64,000 bases of DNA from Podospora bellae-mahoneyi. Its lineage: Eukaryota; Ascomycota; Sordariomycetes; Sordariales; Podosporaceae. A model generated the notes under the pieces. The model was not told where the DNA came from and ran no database searches. It worked only from the letters and a program-made list of their open reading frames with translations. Numbering within the stretch: the stretch's first letter is position 1; each line of letters starts with the position of its first letter. Shown here in pieces: positions 45,527-57,416 of this stretch. The stretch lies in the NCBI RefSeq assembly GCF_035222275.1, contig NW_026946359.1, positions 1,426,001 through 1,490,000 on the forward strand, written 5' to 3'. Made by a program: the position numbers and the translations under genes.

Positions 45527-48500
45527 GTTTGCCCCGAACTTGACCGACAGTTCGTTATTGAGGAAGGAATGCCGGGAATCCTTTTACCAACAACATCCCA
45601 CACGCACGTGAACACTCGGGATACGGATATCGAGGCTCGGATCAGTGTACTCGGACTAGAATCAGCTGAGTGAGAGCCTGGCCAAAAAAAAAAAACAAAT
45701 GCTGGCTCGCTGTTGATGCTGCTGCTGTTTGTTCGGCCGAACACGACAAAAAAAGCAGACATGGGGGACATCTTCTACACAACAGGCAGGTGCAACTCTA
45801 GTCACTCCGCATCATTTTGTTGGTACGAGATTTCTTTTTCGACTGATGAGTGAGGTCAGCACCGTTTCTCTTGGCCCCGTTTTGTGGTCTTTTTTGTCAT
45901 CAGCGCAGGGTTGCGTTGCATGCGGCTCAGTTGCGTTAAGATGACGCCAATACGGAGTCCCAAACCAGGGGAAATCGATAGCGCGCGAGGTTTGGGGGGA
46001 AGTTCTCGAAGGCAAATAGCTTACACATGTTCCCAATACTACTAGTAGCGAGGCAATTGCCTAGAAACAAGTTCCTTGCATCCCGTTTTCAGTCTGAACA
46101 GGCTTTTTTAGATGTGAATGGCATGGTGGCATGGTGGTTGTAGAAAATAAGAGGTGAGGTCACTCGGCAACAGCTCCCCAAAACTTTGGATCGGACAGAA
46201 GCGAGCGAGAGCGGAACCGGGCGCAGGGTGAGGTGGCGGTGGAAGTGGAATCATACTGCTCCGTAGTGGACCCTCTTCTCACGGGGTTCTCACGAGGGCT
46301 TGGTAGGGTAGAGCGGGCCTGGACATATTTGCAGGCTAAGACCGAGGCTGCTAAAAGAACATCAGCGATAAATCTCGAACGTTGTCAAGATGTCCAATCT
46401 GCTTCAATTGCTTCTCAACCAGCTTCTCAATCTCAGCACTATCCTTTTAGCTCTCGTGACAGTGTCTTGTCTTGATGAATCCTATTTTTGTCGTCCACAG
46501 CGTCGGGATTTTTTTTTCTGGACGGTTTCTGGTTTCCGGGTAAACTTGGCAACTTGGCAACTTGGCAAGCTTCGCGGGACGAGGATGATCAACCAGCAGG
46601 CGCGACCCTGGGAGTTGGACCTGTTGTGGTGATATCGAACTCTTGGCAAGCTATATTTCCAAACAGGCAGCGCAAACACATGGCCCGACATGGTTCTGAT
46701 GTGGGGGTTTGAGGACGTTAGGCATCTTGGGGTCATCTCGATACGAGAAGGACAAGCAAATAAACCCCTCTTTAGCAGGTGCGGGTTTGAGAATAAAGTC
46801 CAGGGAACTCATGGTGGGTTTATAGCGCAAACACATAGTGTCCGTGTACCACGGGAATTGTTTCTTCAAACAGCATAGGCCAAAAAGGGGAAATAAAGTT
46901 TGACATGTCTTGATCTTGTGCGATGCTACATGCTTCAGGCTGCCAGGCTGGCCGACTGACTTCAATATCTCGTATGTGAGAAAAAAAGAAAGAGGACAAG
47001 AAAAAAAGAAGGGTCCAAGGGAAAGCAAGATTGTCAGCTGAGCTGATCTGCAGGATGCACGCCATGCAGTAAAATATTGACAGTGTGCAGCATCTTCTTC
47101 ACCTCTTGCCCGGGCGAGGGACAAATCAGGAGCAAAGTTCTGTCTCATTGAGACACATGAGGTTGGGTTTGACGGTACGTGAGCCTCGAGATGGATAACA
47201 CAACATCCAATTTTGCCATGCTTTCCATCAGTTTGGTCTACTGTGGCTACCTGTGGCGCCCCCTCCACAACTTCCATTGCTAACACGCGGGGTTGGGTGT
47301 ATGACGTAGGGCCGGTTTTTCGGGTGTGATGGGATGGAAGGAAAATTAGAAGGAAGGGAGAAGAGATAGACACAGGGAACGCCGTGCCAGCCACGCCCTT
47401 TTGGCTTTTTCTAGACATTGTTCCGAATCATATCCCGCACCCGATGCCGTCCCGATCGAAAAGCAGCCGCATTTTTTTTCTTTTGTTTGTGAACAATTTA
47501 CCCTCCTTGCAGCCAGGGCGGCATTGTATCGCATCGCATCCAGCCATGGGAAAACGGTGCCCATCTCGCATTTATCACTGAGGCCAGGTCGAAGGATACG
47601 AACATGACAACAGTTACGTTCAATACGAACTTCCACCGCTACTACCAAGCTGATTTGATGCTTGCTCATTGGACAAAATTTGCGAACAGGCAGTTGGTGG
47701 TGAGTGATATCAGAGGATACTAACGGTCATGATATGCACCTCTTCGGCGACTATGCCGCATGTTGCCCCGGCCGTTGGTTTTCAACTGTAAGATCTAGCT
47801 CCGAGTCGGGTATAACTGGAGACAATCAGGTGCCACAACCGCCCTTCCAACCGTTGCACTCACGTCAGAACCTTGGAAGTCCGTAAGGCAGAACACTGCG
47901 AAAAGAGCAGCATTGATCTTTTGATATTCGGAGAAATGGCATGCGGCGTCCGCCCGGGCCAACGGTATCGGCCACGTCCGGTGCTTGTCTCCAGAATAAT
48001 TGTTCACGTGTAGTCCTCACCGAGTATTTGTGCGACCAGAGGAGATCACGTCGAGCACTGAGGTGTGGTTCCTGTGCTTTTGCCGAGGGAGCCGCAAGTG
48101 TTGGCTCTAGTAGGGATCCCAACTGTCGATGTCTTGGTGTTTCTCTCCGTTTTTGGACCTTGTGGTCTTGGCTTGTTTCTGCACTAGCGCCGTCCATGTG
48201 CTCCGTCTTGGAATACTCCGTTTAAGTGGAACAAGTGGACTGACCCATTGGAGTGACCCTTTCTTGATCCTTACTGTGCTGGGGAAGAAAAAAAGGGCGA
48301 GAAGCACCATGAGTTGGCACTGGACTGAATGGACCGTTTTCGTGACTGTCCTCAGACCCGTTCGGTGACCGTCCGGATCTTGGGGTATCCCCATGCGCCG
48401 CCATCCTATTTCACTTACTCATTTCATGGAGTCTCAAGCGGGATCAGGGGTGTTGTCTTGAAGATATAAGAAAGATGGCGGCCCTTACCTCGTCCTACCC

Positions 48501-48619
48501 CAATCCACCTTCATCATCAGCCCTTGCCTCTCACCGTCTGCTTGAAAGGTGTTGAGACAGGATATACTGTTGTTGTTGTCACTGTCCATTCTTCACGACT
48601 TCACGAGACCATCGACAAT
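45527..48619. other. 3.1 kb intergenic
   Basis: No credible gene. The longest frame, 255 residues on the minus strand (46651-47418), has no domain, odd composition and runs through homopolymer-rich sequence, so it is not annotated. A short A run lies near 45687-45698. The right end should hold the promoter of the chitin deacetylase. Confidence 0.5.
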
Positions 48620-49871
48620 ATGATCAACGTACCAGTGACCCTCCTCTCGCTGTCGGCGGTAGCCACGGCTGCTGCTTTGGCCGATGCCAACTCCCAGTCT
48701 ACCAGCCCTAACCCAAGCCCACGACAACATGCCAGAGATACACTCCAGAAGCGTGCCAACTGCGGTGCTGGCATTGGAAACTGCCCTTCTGGTCAATGCT
48801 GCTCTCAATACGGCTGGTGTGGCGTCACCTCTGAACATTGCGGAACTGGTTGCCAAAGCGGCTTTGGAACCTGTACAGGTGGTGGAGGTGGAAACAATGA
48901 AGAAACTCTGTCGACTCCTCGGCCAAAATTTGGAAGCATCCCCTATGGTAAGCCCCTCTCTGAGATAATTTGAAAACATGAAAACAAGATGACTTACACT
49001 TTTCAAAGGCGTCACCATCACCAACTGCAACGCCGCGGGCACCATCGCCCTCACGTTCGACGATGGCCCCTTCCTCTACACCAATCAGCTCCTTGACCTC
49101 CTCGCCCAGCAGCAAGTCAAGGCCACCTTCTTCACCAACGGCCTCAACTGGGGAGACGCAACCCAAGCACCATACCCCGATGTCCTGCGCCGCATTGTAA
49201 ACGACGGCCACCAGCTCGGCTCCCACACCTACAACCACCCAGACCTCAACACCCTCACCACCGCCGCCCGCAGAAGCAACATGGCGCAAAACGAAAAGAT
49301 CTTCAAGGACGCCCTCGGCGGGTACTTCCCCACCTACATGCGCCCTCCTTTCGGCAGCTGCACCGGCCAGTGCCTCACCGATCTGGGCGACCTCGGCTAT
49401 CACGTCATCAACTGGAACATCGACACCCTCGACTACCAAGGCAACATCCCCAACAGCCAAAACATCTTCAACAGCGCCGTCAGCACCAACGCCGCGGCCA
49501 ACAAGTACATCGCCCTCGCCCACGACGTCCACCAGGCGACTGTTCAGCAGCTCACCCTGGGTTTGATCCAGACCGCCAAGAACAGGGGCTACCGTCTGGT
49601 GACTGTCGGCGAGTGCCTTGGTGATGCTCCTGTCAACTGGTATCGTGATGCCACGACTGGCAATGCTCGCACCGGCGGCGGTGGTGGCAACGGCGGCAAT
49701 CCCAACCCCGGCCCCATCACCTCGACTAATGGTCTCTGCGGCAGCACAAACGGCAATATGAACTGCCTCAACTCTGGGTTCGGTAACTGCTGCTCTCAAT
49801 GGGGCTACTGCGGCTCTACCGCTGAGTACTGCGGTGCTAACTGCCAGCGGGCCTTTGGAAGTTGCAATTAG
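48620..49871 (+). CDS. Chitin deacetylase (CE4) flanked by two CBM18 chitin-binding domains
   Basis: Secreted enzyme that removes acetyl groups from chitin to give chitosan, used in wall remodelling and in evading host chitin detection. Exons 48620-48947 and 49009-49871 give 396 residues. The signal peptide is [22 protein letters not shown]18 (hevein-like) domain with CCSQYGWCG lies near residues 50-90. The NodB/CE4 domain has TFDDGP (Asp127/Asp128), the zinc ligands in GSHTYNH (His182, His186), RPPFG and a late HD motif in ALAHDVHQ. A Gly/Asn/Pro linker leads to a second CBM18 with CCSQWGYCG at the C-terminus. The architecture CBM18-CE4-CBM18 is typical of Sordariomycete chitin deacetylases. 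Every catalytic motif appears intact. Confidence 0.96.
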
Positions 49872-50710
49872 CTGAGATAAGAGGATATATATGTCCGCGG
49901 GGACAATAGGGTTTTCAGTGGGTTTTCAACGGGTTTTTCAGTTAATAAATAATGTTCCTTACATCATGTCCACAAAGTGATGTTGAGCTCTATGTGCCGA
50001 GATAGTGGCGTTCGATTATTGATCCTGAAAGAAACCAATGAAAACAACAGACAAGTTGAAGGCTGATGCTTGTTCAACCGTAGATAAGGGGGGGGGGGGA
50101 ACTTAACGGTTGGCCCAGATGTGGTAGAAAGATGAGCTTCCTTGGCGTGGTTGCCTCCGGACGCTGCCATGTTTTGTGTGATTTTGTGATCGCGTCAAAG
50201 GACAGCTTTCAAGAGCTGTAAAGGGGGTGGATGTTTCTCATCCAATGGAACACAAAGAAGAACGCTGTTGCTAACCGAGCAAGAAGCTTAGACGCCACGA
50301 GAAAGGTTTAATGCAGTGTGCCTGATGGGGGCGTCATCTCTTGGTTCGAACTACACAACCAGTCAGCACCTTTCATAGTTTTTACTGGTGGAACTGACTT
50401 ATACAAACGAGAGCGCCACGCTTATCTCATTTTCCATATTGCTTACCTGCTGCTTCAGCCTCACCGACGTCATTTGACACTGGGTCCAATCGGCAGGAAT
50501 TCAAGCCATTTGTACTTTGTAATACCAATCAGCCGAGAGTCTAGTAGATTCATTGGGTCTGTAGGCGGACAACAAGGGGTTGCGTGGTCACACCGTCATA
50601 CTATCTCGCAGAGGTATTAGTTCTCGCCTTTGTCCATGTCCAAGTCGAATATCCCAGAGTCTTTTTCGACCATCATCTTGAAAGTCTCAGGCGCTAGGGA
50701 CTGACTCGCC
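49872..50710. other. Intergenic
   Basis: About 840 bases between the chitin deacetylase and the WSC gene. It has a G run near 50089-50099 and no supported gene. Confidence 0.5.
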
Positions 50711-51934
50711 ATGGCATATGTAAGTTTGACTTCCACGTCGTTGCTCCCATCTATAATGAGACCGAGGTTACTGACGTAGGCCAGCAATCCAGTGCCCACT
50801 TGCCAATACCCAACCGCGAGCGCAACGAAGGCGGCGAGCTAGAGGTTGTGCCATCTCATTGGTATCCTCAAAGACCCATATCCGCTGTACCATATTCCTG
50901 GCGTCGAGAGTGGCAGCCACAGGAACAATGGCAAGGATACGGCGAAACGGAAGACGACAAGCCCAGCGAATACTCTCAGAGTGAGAGTGTTTACGAGCCA
51001 AAAAAGCAAGCAGCTCGGCACATGCCAAGACGAAAGATTTGCGGCCTGAACCTTTCGATATTCTTGCTTTCATGTGCTGTGGCCTTGTTGTTTGTGGGCT
51101 TTGCTGTTGCTGCGGCATTGTTGGGGTCCAAAGTTGCCAAGCTTGAAGCCACAATGCCACCAGAAACAACACAACAAGCACGATCTGATGTTGAGTCAAA
51201 CAAGAATGATGTGACGGGGGGGGTTGGCTCAAATGACACCCGTGTGGATGACTTTTTGACGACAAATACCATCTCTGATGGCGAAGAAAGGGGCCACTCC
51301 ATCACAGGCAGAAGCGTCAATGCCTCCGTCCAAAAGACGACTGCCAGTACAGCCAAAAGTACGACGGTCAGTGTCAGCACCCGCACGACTGAAAGCACGA
51401 GTCAAGACGCAACCAAAGCGACTGAGGCCGAAACTAGTGTTCTTGTCAGCGAAACTCGATCCGCCCAGGCGAGTACGGTGCCGTCCACGGCAGGAGAAGT
51501 AATCAAGGCTCAGCAAACACCATCGAGAACCATAAGTGCTGTCATTGCGACTGAAACCACCATGATGAAGAAGCGAATTGCTGGGTGGAGCTATGTCGGG
51601 TGCTTTGAAGATTCCGGGGACCGCATTTTGATGGGTGATTTCAAGCAACGGAACGATATGACAAATAGCCTCTGCGCCAACATCTGTACCGACCAGAGAT
51701 ACAAGTATTTTGGAACAGAATTCCACCGCCGTATGTTTCAACCTCCTTGAGTCCCTGATGAACTCGAGCATTCTGGCTAACAAGGCAATAGAATGCATGT
51801 GTGGTGAATCAGTTTCCAGAATGATACCAGCAGACGACTGGCGCTGTGATAGGGAATGCGGGGGAAATCCTGTTGATGAGGTGTTTGAGCCGTGCGGTGG
51901 TGAATGGTTCACAAGTTTGTGGGAAAGACAATGA
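50711..51934 (+). CDS. Single-pass WSC-domain sensor-like protein
   Basis: Proposed exons are 50711-50719, 50785-51730 and 51792-51934, giving 365 residues. The first exon would encode only MAY: ATGGCATAT is followed by a GTAAGT donor, and the acceptor at 50784 restores the frame of the next exon, which has no suitable ATG. An N-terminal polar, cytoplasmic part is followed by one membrane helix (IFLLSCAVALLFVGFAVAAALLG) near residues 110-132, then a Ser/Thr-rich stalk and a C-terminal WSC domain starting WSYVGCFEDSGDRIL and continuing MTNSLCANIC, CMCGESVS, CDRECGG and CGGEWF. The orientation is type II, unlike yeast Wsc sensors, which are type I. WSC domains bind wall carbohydrate; a signalling role is inferred. 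Confidence 0.82.
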
Positions 51935-52601
51935 CCTGGATGGGTGATGCTGGGTTCAGATTGAGCGGTCGAGAGCTGATGCTTTTGGTAAGGTTGTAAG
52001 GGAAATAACTTTAACGCCACTTGTTTCAAAATTTCAACAAGTATTAAAGCACGGTCCTCCATACTGCAGCTCTTGTGGTTGCTCTTTGGTGTGACCATGC
52101 AGCTCCTTCCCGAACATACAGGTAACAACAATGCTATGACTTTGAGCCCTATCCAGTGGATCAGAAAAGCAGATCAAACAGCTTTGCTCTCCTATCCACA
52201 AAAGGCTTCCCAAGTGATAATGATACAATCCAGGCTCAAGAAACACCCATCCAAGCCAAAGAATTCTTGATTAAAAACTAGAGAGCTTTCTAACTTTGGG
52301 TTGGAATCGCCGCATAAAAAGACGCCCGCAAAATTATTGCTCGCTTTTGTCATTTCGGTCAGGTCGTCATTATTCGTTCTGTGGTTCCTCTTCCCTTGCT
52401 CCTTCTTCGTTCGCACCCCACTTTCTCTCTCTCAGTAAAGAGACCAGTCTGTCAGCCACAGACAGGATAATTGTCTTCTACTTGCCCCAAAGTCCAATCT
52501 ATAGAGCACACCCAGCAGACCCAGCACCTCAGCCCCTTCATCTTATGTCCTAATTCTCCTCAGTATCAACCACCCCATGGTAGTCCCCACCCTTGAAATC
52601 C
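51935..52601. other. Interval between convergent genes
   Basis: About 670 bases between the WSC gene and the stop codon of the minus-strand bZIP gene. It should carry both 3' ends; no gene is supported. Confidence 0.5.
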
Positions 52602-54341
52602 TCACTGTTTCCAGTTATCGGCGACGTCATCGTCGGCGTCGTCATTGCCGTCGGCGTCGTCATTATCGTCGGCGTCGTCATTACCGTCGGCGTCGTCATT
52701 ACCGTCGGCGTCATCATTGCCGTCGGCGTCGTTGTTATTATCGTCCCAAGTGTACTGAACCTCCATTATCCTTCCCGTCGTCGGTGGTGGGCCCCTCCTC
52801 AACCCAGAATAAACCTGCCGCGCCGCATGAGCCAAATAAGCCTGGATCAACGGACAGTCACAATCCGCGTGCTTTAACACCTCATTCTTCAAGTTATACA
52901 CCTCCTCCCTCAATTGTCCCACGCTGGTCAACAAGCTCTTTCTCCGATTGCTAATCTCTTGCTCTTCTGCCTCTAGCTGGGCGGCGGCGGCCTGGGTCTT
53001 GACTCTGTACCGGATCGCGGCTTGTCGGTTGCGGGAGCGGAGGTTGTTCCCTTCGGCGGTGCTGTTGTTGTTGTCGCTGGCTCCAGAGACGGAGCCTCGT
53101 GGTCGTTTTTTGGGTTGTTGTTCTTGTTGTTGTTTTGTACCATCGTCGCCAGTTTCGGTGGGGTGGGAGACGCCAGTTGATGTTTGTTTGCCGGGGTAGG
53201 AAGATGAGAATGCTAGGCTTCCAGCGGTTGTGGATATTGTGGCCGGGGAGAGGATGCTGTTGGGAGCACTGGTGGAGCTTGGGGTTAAGGGCTGGCCTGG
53301 GGGAAAGTTCACGTCGTGTTTAGGTGGGCGGCCTCGCCGGCGTTTCGGGGGCACAACGAGTGTAAAATCCTGTCTGCGAGTCAAGCTAGTGGAGTGGGCG
53401 GCGGGTGTTGTTATTACTGCTGCTGGTGATGGGCGCGTCTCCGGTATTGGGGCTCCTATGTTGTCGTAGTTATGATCGATTGTGAGCCCGTGGTTGGACT
53501 GCTGTGCGTTGGGTACCAATCCGTGTTGATGTCGAAGACAGTAAGGTGCCGGCGGGGGGACTGAGTTCAGATTCAATTGAGGTTGACCGACGGGTCCAGT
53601 CGAAGAGTATGCCGACTCATTTTGGGCGTGAAGGTAAGAAGCGTCAAACGTATTTCGGCGTTTTACAGGGTCGGCGGTATTGGAAGAATCAGAAAAAAAG
53701 CTCGGCGGGTTATCGGAGGAATGCTGTGCTGTTGGGTAAACAACGCTGGTTAGAGAGGCATGCGGTGGAAGCCCAAAAGGCGGCGCAGCTGGGTAAGAAG
53801 AGCGCTGTTCCTGGTCTAACTCTATCCTTATGTTAAAGACATGGGAGAGTTCAGATGTTGACCAATTTAGCGGTCCGTGGTTCTGGTAGAGCGCGACGGG
53901 AGCGTTATCCAGCCCATCGAAGGTGCCGGGAGCGTTATCCAATCCATTGAAGGTGTCGCTAAGGGCGGATGGCCAGTTATCGCAGTGGTGTCCATCATAG
54001 CTTATGCCACTTTGAGTGACTCCGCTCGTGGGAAAGGCGGGTGCTGTGGATGAGAAGCCGTCGCCCTGAGAAACGCCGGGGGATAAGGAAAAGACTGAGG
54101 GAGTCCCCGACGTATTGAGGCCCTCTTGGCCGTCGTTCATTGGACTTGGGGTCAATGGAGGTGTGGTATATATTGGGTGGCAGCCTGAATCCGCCACTTT
54201 GGTCTGGCCGGGTGCTCCGGGCATCGGTTTCGAGTTGCCAGGCCAGCACCTAACAGCTCGATTTGAATACCGAGTCAGCGGGCGTTTTGAAGCGGACGAG
54301 AAGTGGTATACCGCGCGAGTGCGCGCCTGGTCAAGGCCCAA
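52602..54341 (-). CDS. bZIP transcription factor with AT-hook and acidic repeat tail
   Basis: A 579-residue single-exon protein. The basic region includes NLRSRNRQAAIRYRVKTQAA, with the bZIP N-x7-R signature, followed by a leucine zipper (LREEVYNLKNEVLKHADC) and an HADCDCPLIQAYL segment typical of fungal ATF/CREB-like factors. An AT-hook-like KRRRGRPPKH lies near the middle, ahead of a Ser/Thr-rich linker. The N-terminal half is low-complexity and includes a short duplicated GLDNAP element. The extreme C-terminus is made of NDDADG units from an 18-base minisatellite. The start is the first ATG of the frame at 54341; later Met residues (MPGAPGQ, MNDGQEG) are alternatives because the first 40 residues are poorly informative. 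Confidence 0.88.
   Translation of the reverse strand: MGLDQARTRAVYHFSSASKRPLTRYSNRAVRCWPGNSKPMPGAPGQTKVADSGCHPIYTTPPLTPSPMNDGQEGLNTSGTPSVFSLSPGVSQGDGFSSTAPAFPTSGVTQSGISYDGHHCDNWPSALSDTFNGLDNAPGTFDGLDNAPVALYQNHGPLNWSTSELSHVFNIRIELDQEQRSSYPAAPPFGLPPHASLTSVVYPTAQHSSDNPPSFFSDSSNTADPVKRRNTFDASYLHAQNESAYSSTGPVGQPQLNLNSVPPPAPYCLRHQHGLVPNAQQSNHGLTIDHNYDNIGAPIPETRPSPAAVITTPAAHSTSLTRRQDFTLVVPPKRRRGRPPKHDVNFPPGQPLTPSSTSAPNSILSPATISTTAGSLAFSSSYPGKQTSTGVSHPTETGDDGTKQQQEQQPKKRPRGSVSGASDNNNSTAEGNNLRSRNRQAAIRYRVKTQAAAAQLEAEEQEISNRRKSLLTSVGQLREEVYNLKNEVLKHADCDCPLIQAYLAHAARQVYSGLRRGPPPTTGRIMEVQYTWDDNNNDADGNDDADGNDDADGNDDADDNDDADGNDDADDDVADNWKQ
52632..52739. repeat. 18-base coding minisatellite (six units)
   Basis: Six tandem units of GTCGGCGTCGTCATTRCC-like sequence, read on the minus strand as NDDADG repeats at the C-terminus of the bZIP protein. 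The unit length keeps the reading frame, so unit-number changes would lengthen or shorten the acidic tail without breaking the gene. Confidence 0.9.
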
Positions 54342-57300
54342 GGATCAACAAGTCGTGGGTCAAGGAACGGAGCCGAACTGAATTTCTTGGATGAGACGGG
54401 AACCAGAGAGGGGTGCATAGGTAGACAAGCAATGACAAACGGTTGATGATAGGTCTCGGCGGCAACACTTGCCCCAGCAAGTGGAGGAGTTTGGGGCTAT
54501 CACGGACTGGACATGGCTGGACTCCCATACATATGAGTGCACTGTTATCAGCCGACTAGATACCATTCCTGGTAGTTGTGGCATTGCATAAGTCAGGACA
54601 TTTGTCAAACACTATATTGAGATGGACTCTACATATTGCCGCCATGTCGGGTGCAAATCAACGAAGGCGAGGCTCGTCATCATAAGCCCCCTGTGGCTTG
54701 ACCGATTTCAGATAAATGGGTGGCATTGGTCAGTCCAAGATAACACCACCGGGCTTGTCTTCTTTGTGTCGTGTGGCTGCGAGTGTGAGAAGTGAGAACA
54801 GCCAACCAGCTTCACGGCAGGAACGGGCTGACCAATGGGAGATTCTGGACCTGCTTCCTCCAATGGATTGAAGGGGTGCCCTGGGTGGTCCACCAATTGG
54901 ATGTTCACCCCAGCACGCCCAGCAATGAACACTTTTGAACTGCAGTGGGGTCCTCTGTCGGTCCGTTGGTGGACAAGAACTCTCACTCACCACAAGATGA
55001 TACCAATTCCAGGTTTACTAGGTACCTGAATACAATGTGGCACCTCCGAGGAGAATCTGGAGGTTCTCACCCTTTTATATCGACTTATTTTGTAAGAGTC
55101 GGATACGTAGCTAGCAAGATCGCAACGGCGATCTGCTTGGGAATGACACGGACAGCACGGATCATCCCGCGTGCTTTAACTTTAAAAGCCATGGCTCGTT
55201 ACGTGAGTCAGCGGGCATTGGCAGTGCTTCCTTGGCAGGCGCTGTCGTCGTCCGGAGCATTTCCTCCAACGTGGAGCCAGAGGCGAGCGCTCGATACTGT
55301 TTGTCATGTGAAGCTCAATTCGAGACCGGTACTCAAATGTGCTTCCTACTTTGCCAGTGTGAAAAAATTGTACGTTTCGCCAAGCAACTGTGGCCAGGGA
55401 GAGATCACCTCAAAGGCGGGGTTGATCCAGACGAGGGGAGAAGATCCCTCAGGCCATACATTTGACAGAAGCTTTTTTTTTCACCCTAAGCTCTAGGCTC
55501 ATGTACATACGTTGTTTCCTTCCATACCAGACATATCGGCCTTGGACACGTCTTTGTGTTCTCCTTTGGTACCGTGGTATCCAAGCCCTTAAGAATCATG
55601 AATTAACACGTTGTGGTTGAAGAAAAAGTGCCTCTTATCTGTTGCCCGTCAAGATTGAGCTCTGTACATCGGGCCCACGGAGATATCCCGCCCCTACATG
55701 CAACGACTCAAAAGATAGCAGGTTGTTTCAGGGGTTTGGACCCTTATTTATGACCGACCAGGAAATTAACCCCGAGCAGCCAATTGGAAACCTCGCCGAT
55801 CGTCCGATGAGGTGGCCATTCTGCTGGACCGATATATGGAGGGAGGCAGTCTCGAGCCAGTTAAGCAAAACAGTCGATGAAGAGGCCAAGTCACTTGATT
55901 ACTCAGCACCCCCTCGCTGGGAATGCAACCTGCCCAATTTCTATGCTACAACAAAGCCGCAAATGACGCCATCAGTGGCATTCTTGGATCAGGAGATTCA
56001 ACACCTCACGGCAGGGCCTTGAACCCTGAGCCTTGACCACACTCTGGGTCATTTTCTGCTCCATCATGACATTCCATATTTAGGCACCTCGGCAGTCTTT
56101 ATATGCCTCAATCTTGGAATCGACAGAAGGCGCAGTTGCTGCTAGCTTCGTGAGCTGAACCATACTTCAAGCTGGTGGTCTTGTCTGTGCTAGAACTTGG
56201 CCTTTCTTGACAGCTGCAGCGACCCTTGTTCTTGGATTGAAATTGTGCCGACTGGTCGTGGATCGGAGTTGGGGTTCTAGAGCTTGTTAGGTATCGAGGT
56301 CTTGGACGCCGTGCCAACTCCATCACCCTCGTTCCAACTGCAAAGGAAGATACTGGGGAGGAGTGAGTACCAACCTTTGAGCATCTCACACACAGCCTGG
56401 CCTGGGTTCCTTGGTTCCTGCTTCTTGGTCGTCTTGGCCAGCATGTTTCATGTACGATGTATCCCACCGGCTACTTGCCATCTGTTTGCCTCTTGTTGCT
56501 GCCGCATAAGTCGAGGGATGTGAAGCAATGTGCAGTCTCCATGTCACACGGCAAAGGCCAACCACCCGCGACCACGACCAACAACACTACTAATATTACC
56601 GTAAGGAGGGGTAACTGCAAGTCGTGAGCCTCTCGTTGAAGTAAGGCAGGCAATGAGAAGTAGGGCGGGTATCAAAGGAATCCTATTGGCCCAAAGAGAT
56701 ATTGAAGGAACTTGGCGGAGGCCTGAGGCATGAAAGGCACGGACCATTTGACGGGAGATAATACACGTTCAGGATCACTGTATTACTCTGAGTTTTCCTT
56801 CGTCATGGACTTCGCGGCCATTGAAGATTATTACTGGAATTGAACTATTTGTTCCAAGCCCTGTATTACAGTCCTTGTCACTCTCCAAGTGCTCTCCATC
56901 TTTATAGAAGACCGGAAAGCTTCCGAGGTTGGGACACCTTACGGCCCTCTCCCACAGCTGCGGCATGTGTTGACTAGGTATACTGTCTTCCAACAATGTT
57001 TATGATTAGGGGAAGTTGAGACGTGAGTGATGCCATGAAGGACGCGGTGGTGCGGGTGGATAACCTCGAACGGTCCGTAAGGCAGCCACAGATGCCACCA
57101 ACATGTTGCACCTGCCTCTTCACCGTTCTAGACCCAGATTCTCTCTAAGCTGGCATCAGAACCTATCTCTTAAACCTAGAAATAAGCGTGAACTTTGTAT
57201 TCTGAGGCCGGATTTGAATACAGTTCATTTAAAAGTAAAACCGTACGTTACCCAATCTCGGACTCGACCTCGGGTACGTGCCTTCCTTCTGTTGCATAGC

Positions 57301-57416
57301 CAAAATGCCAAGTACCTTCATCGGACTTCAGGTTTTCTGTTTTCTGTTCCTGACCATCTTTTCCCCGCGTTGGTTTCCACCTTAAACCAAAACCAGACTC
57401 GATACCGCCGGCCGCT
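54342..57416. other. 3 kb intergenic
   Basis: No confident gene. The frame at 54945-55496 starts on GTG, and one at 55642-56022 starts on TTG; an ATG-started part of the latter, from about 55749, would give some 90 residues without domains. A TAGGTACCTG motif lies near 55018. Confidence 0.45.

Noticed and set aside
46651-47418. 255-residue minus-strand frame
   Set aside because: No domain, unusual composition, homopolymer-rich sequence and no support from splice sites or neighbours.
50340-50360. TTCGAA-containing stretch as a tRNA B box
   Set aside because: No matching A box or cloverleaf could be formed around it.
52577-52954. Plus-strand frame of Arg and His repeats over the minisatellite
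   Set aside because: It is the antisense reading of the NDDADG minisatellite in the bZIP gene.
54945-55496. 183-residue plus-strand frame
   Set aside because: It begins on GTG, has no domain and no clear start or promoter.
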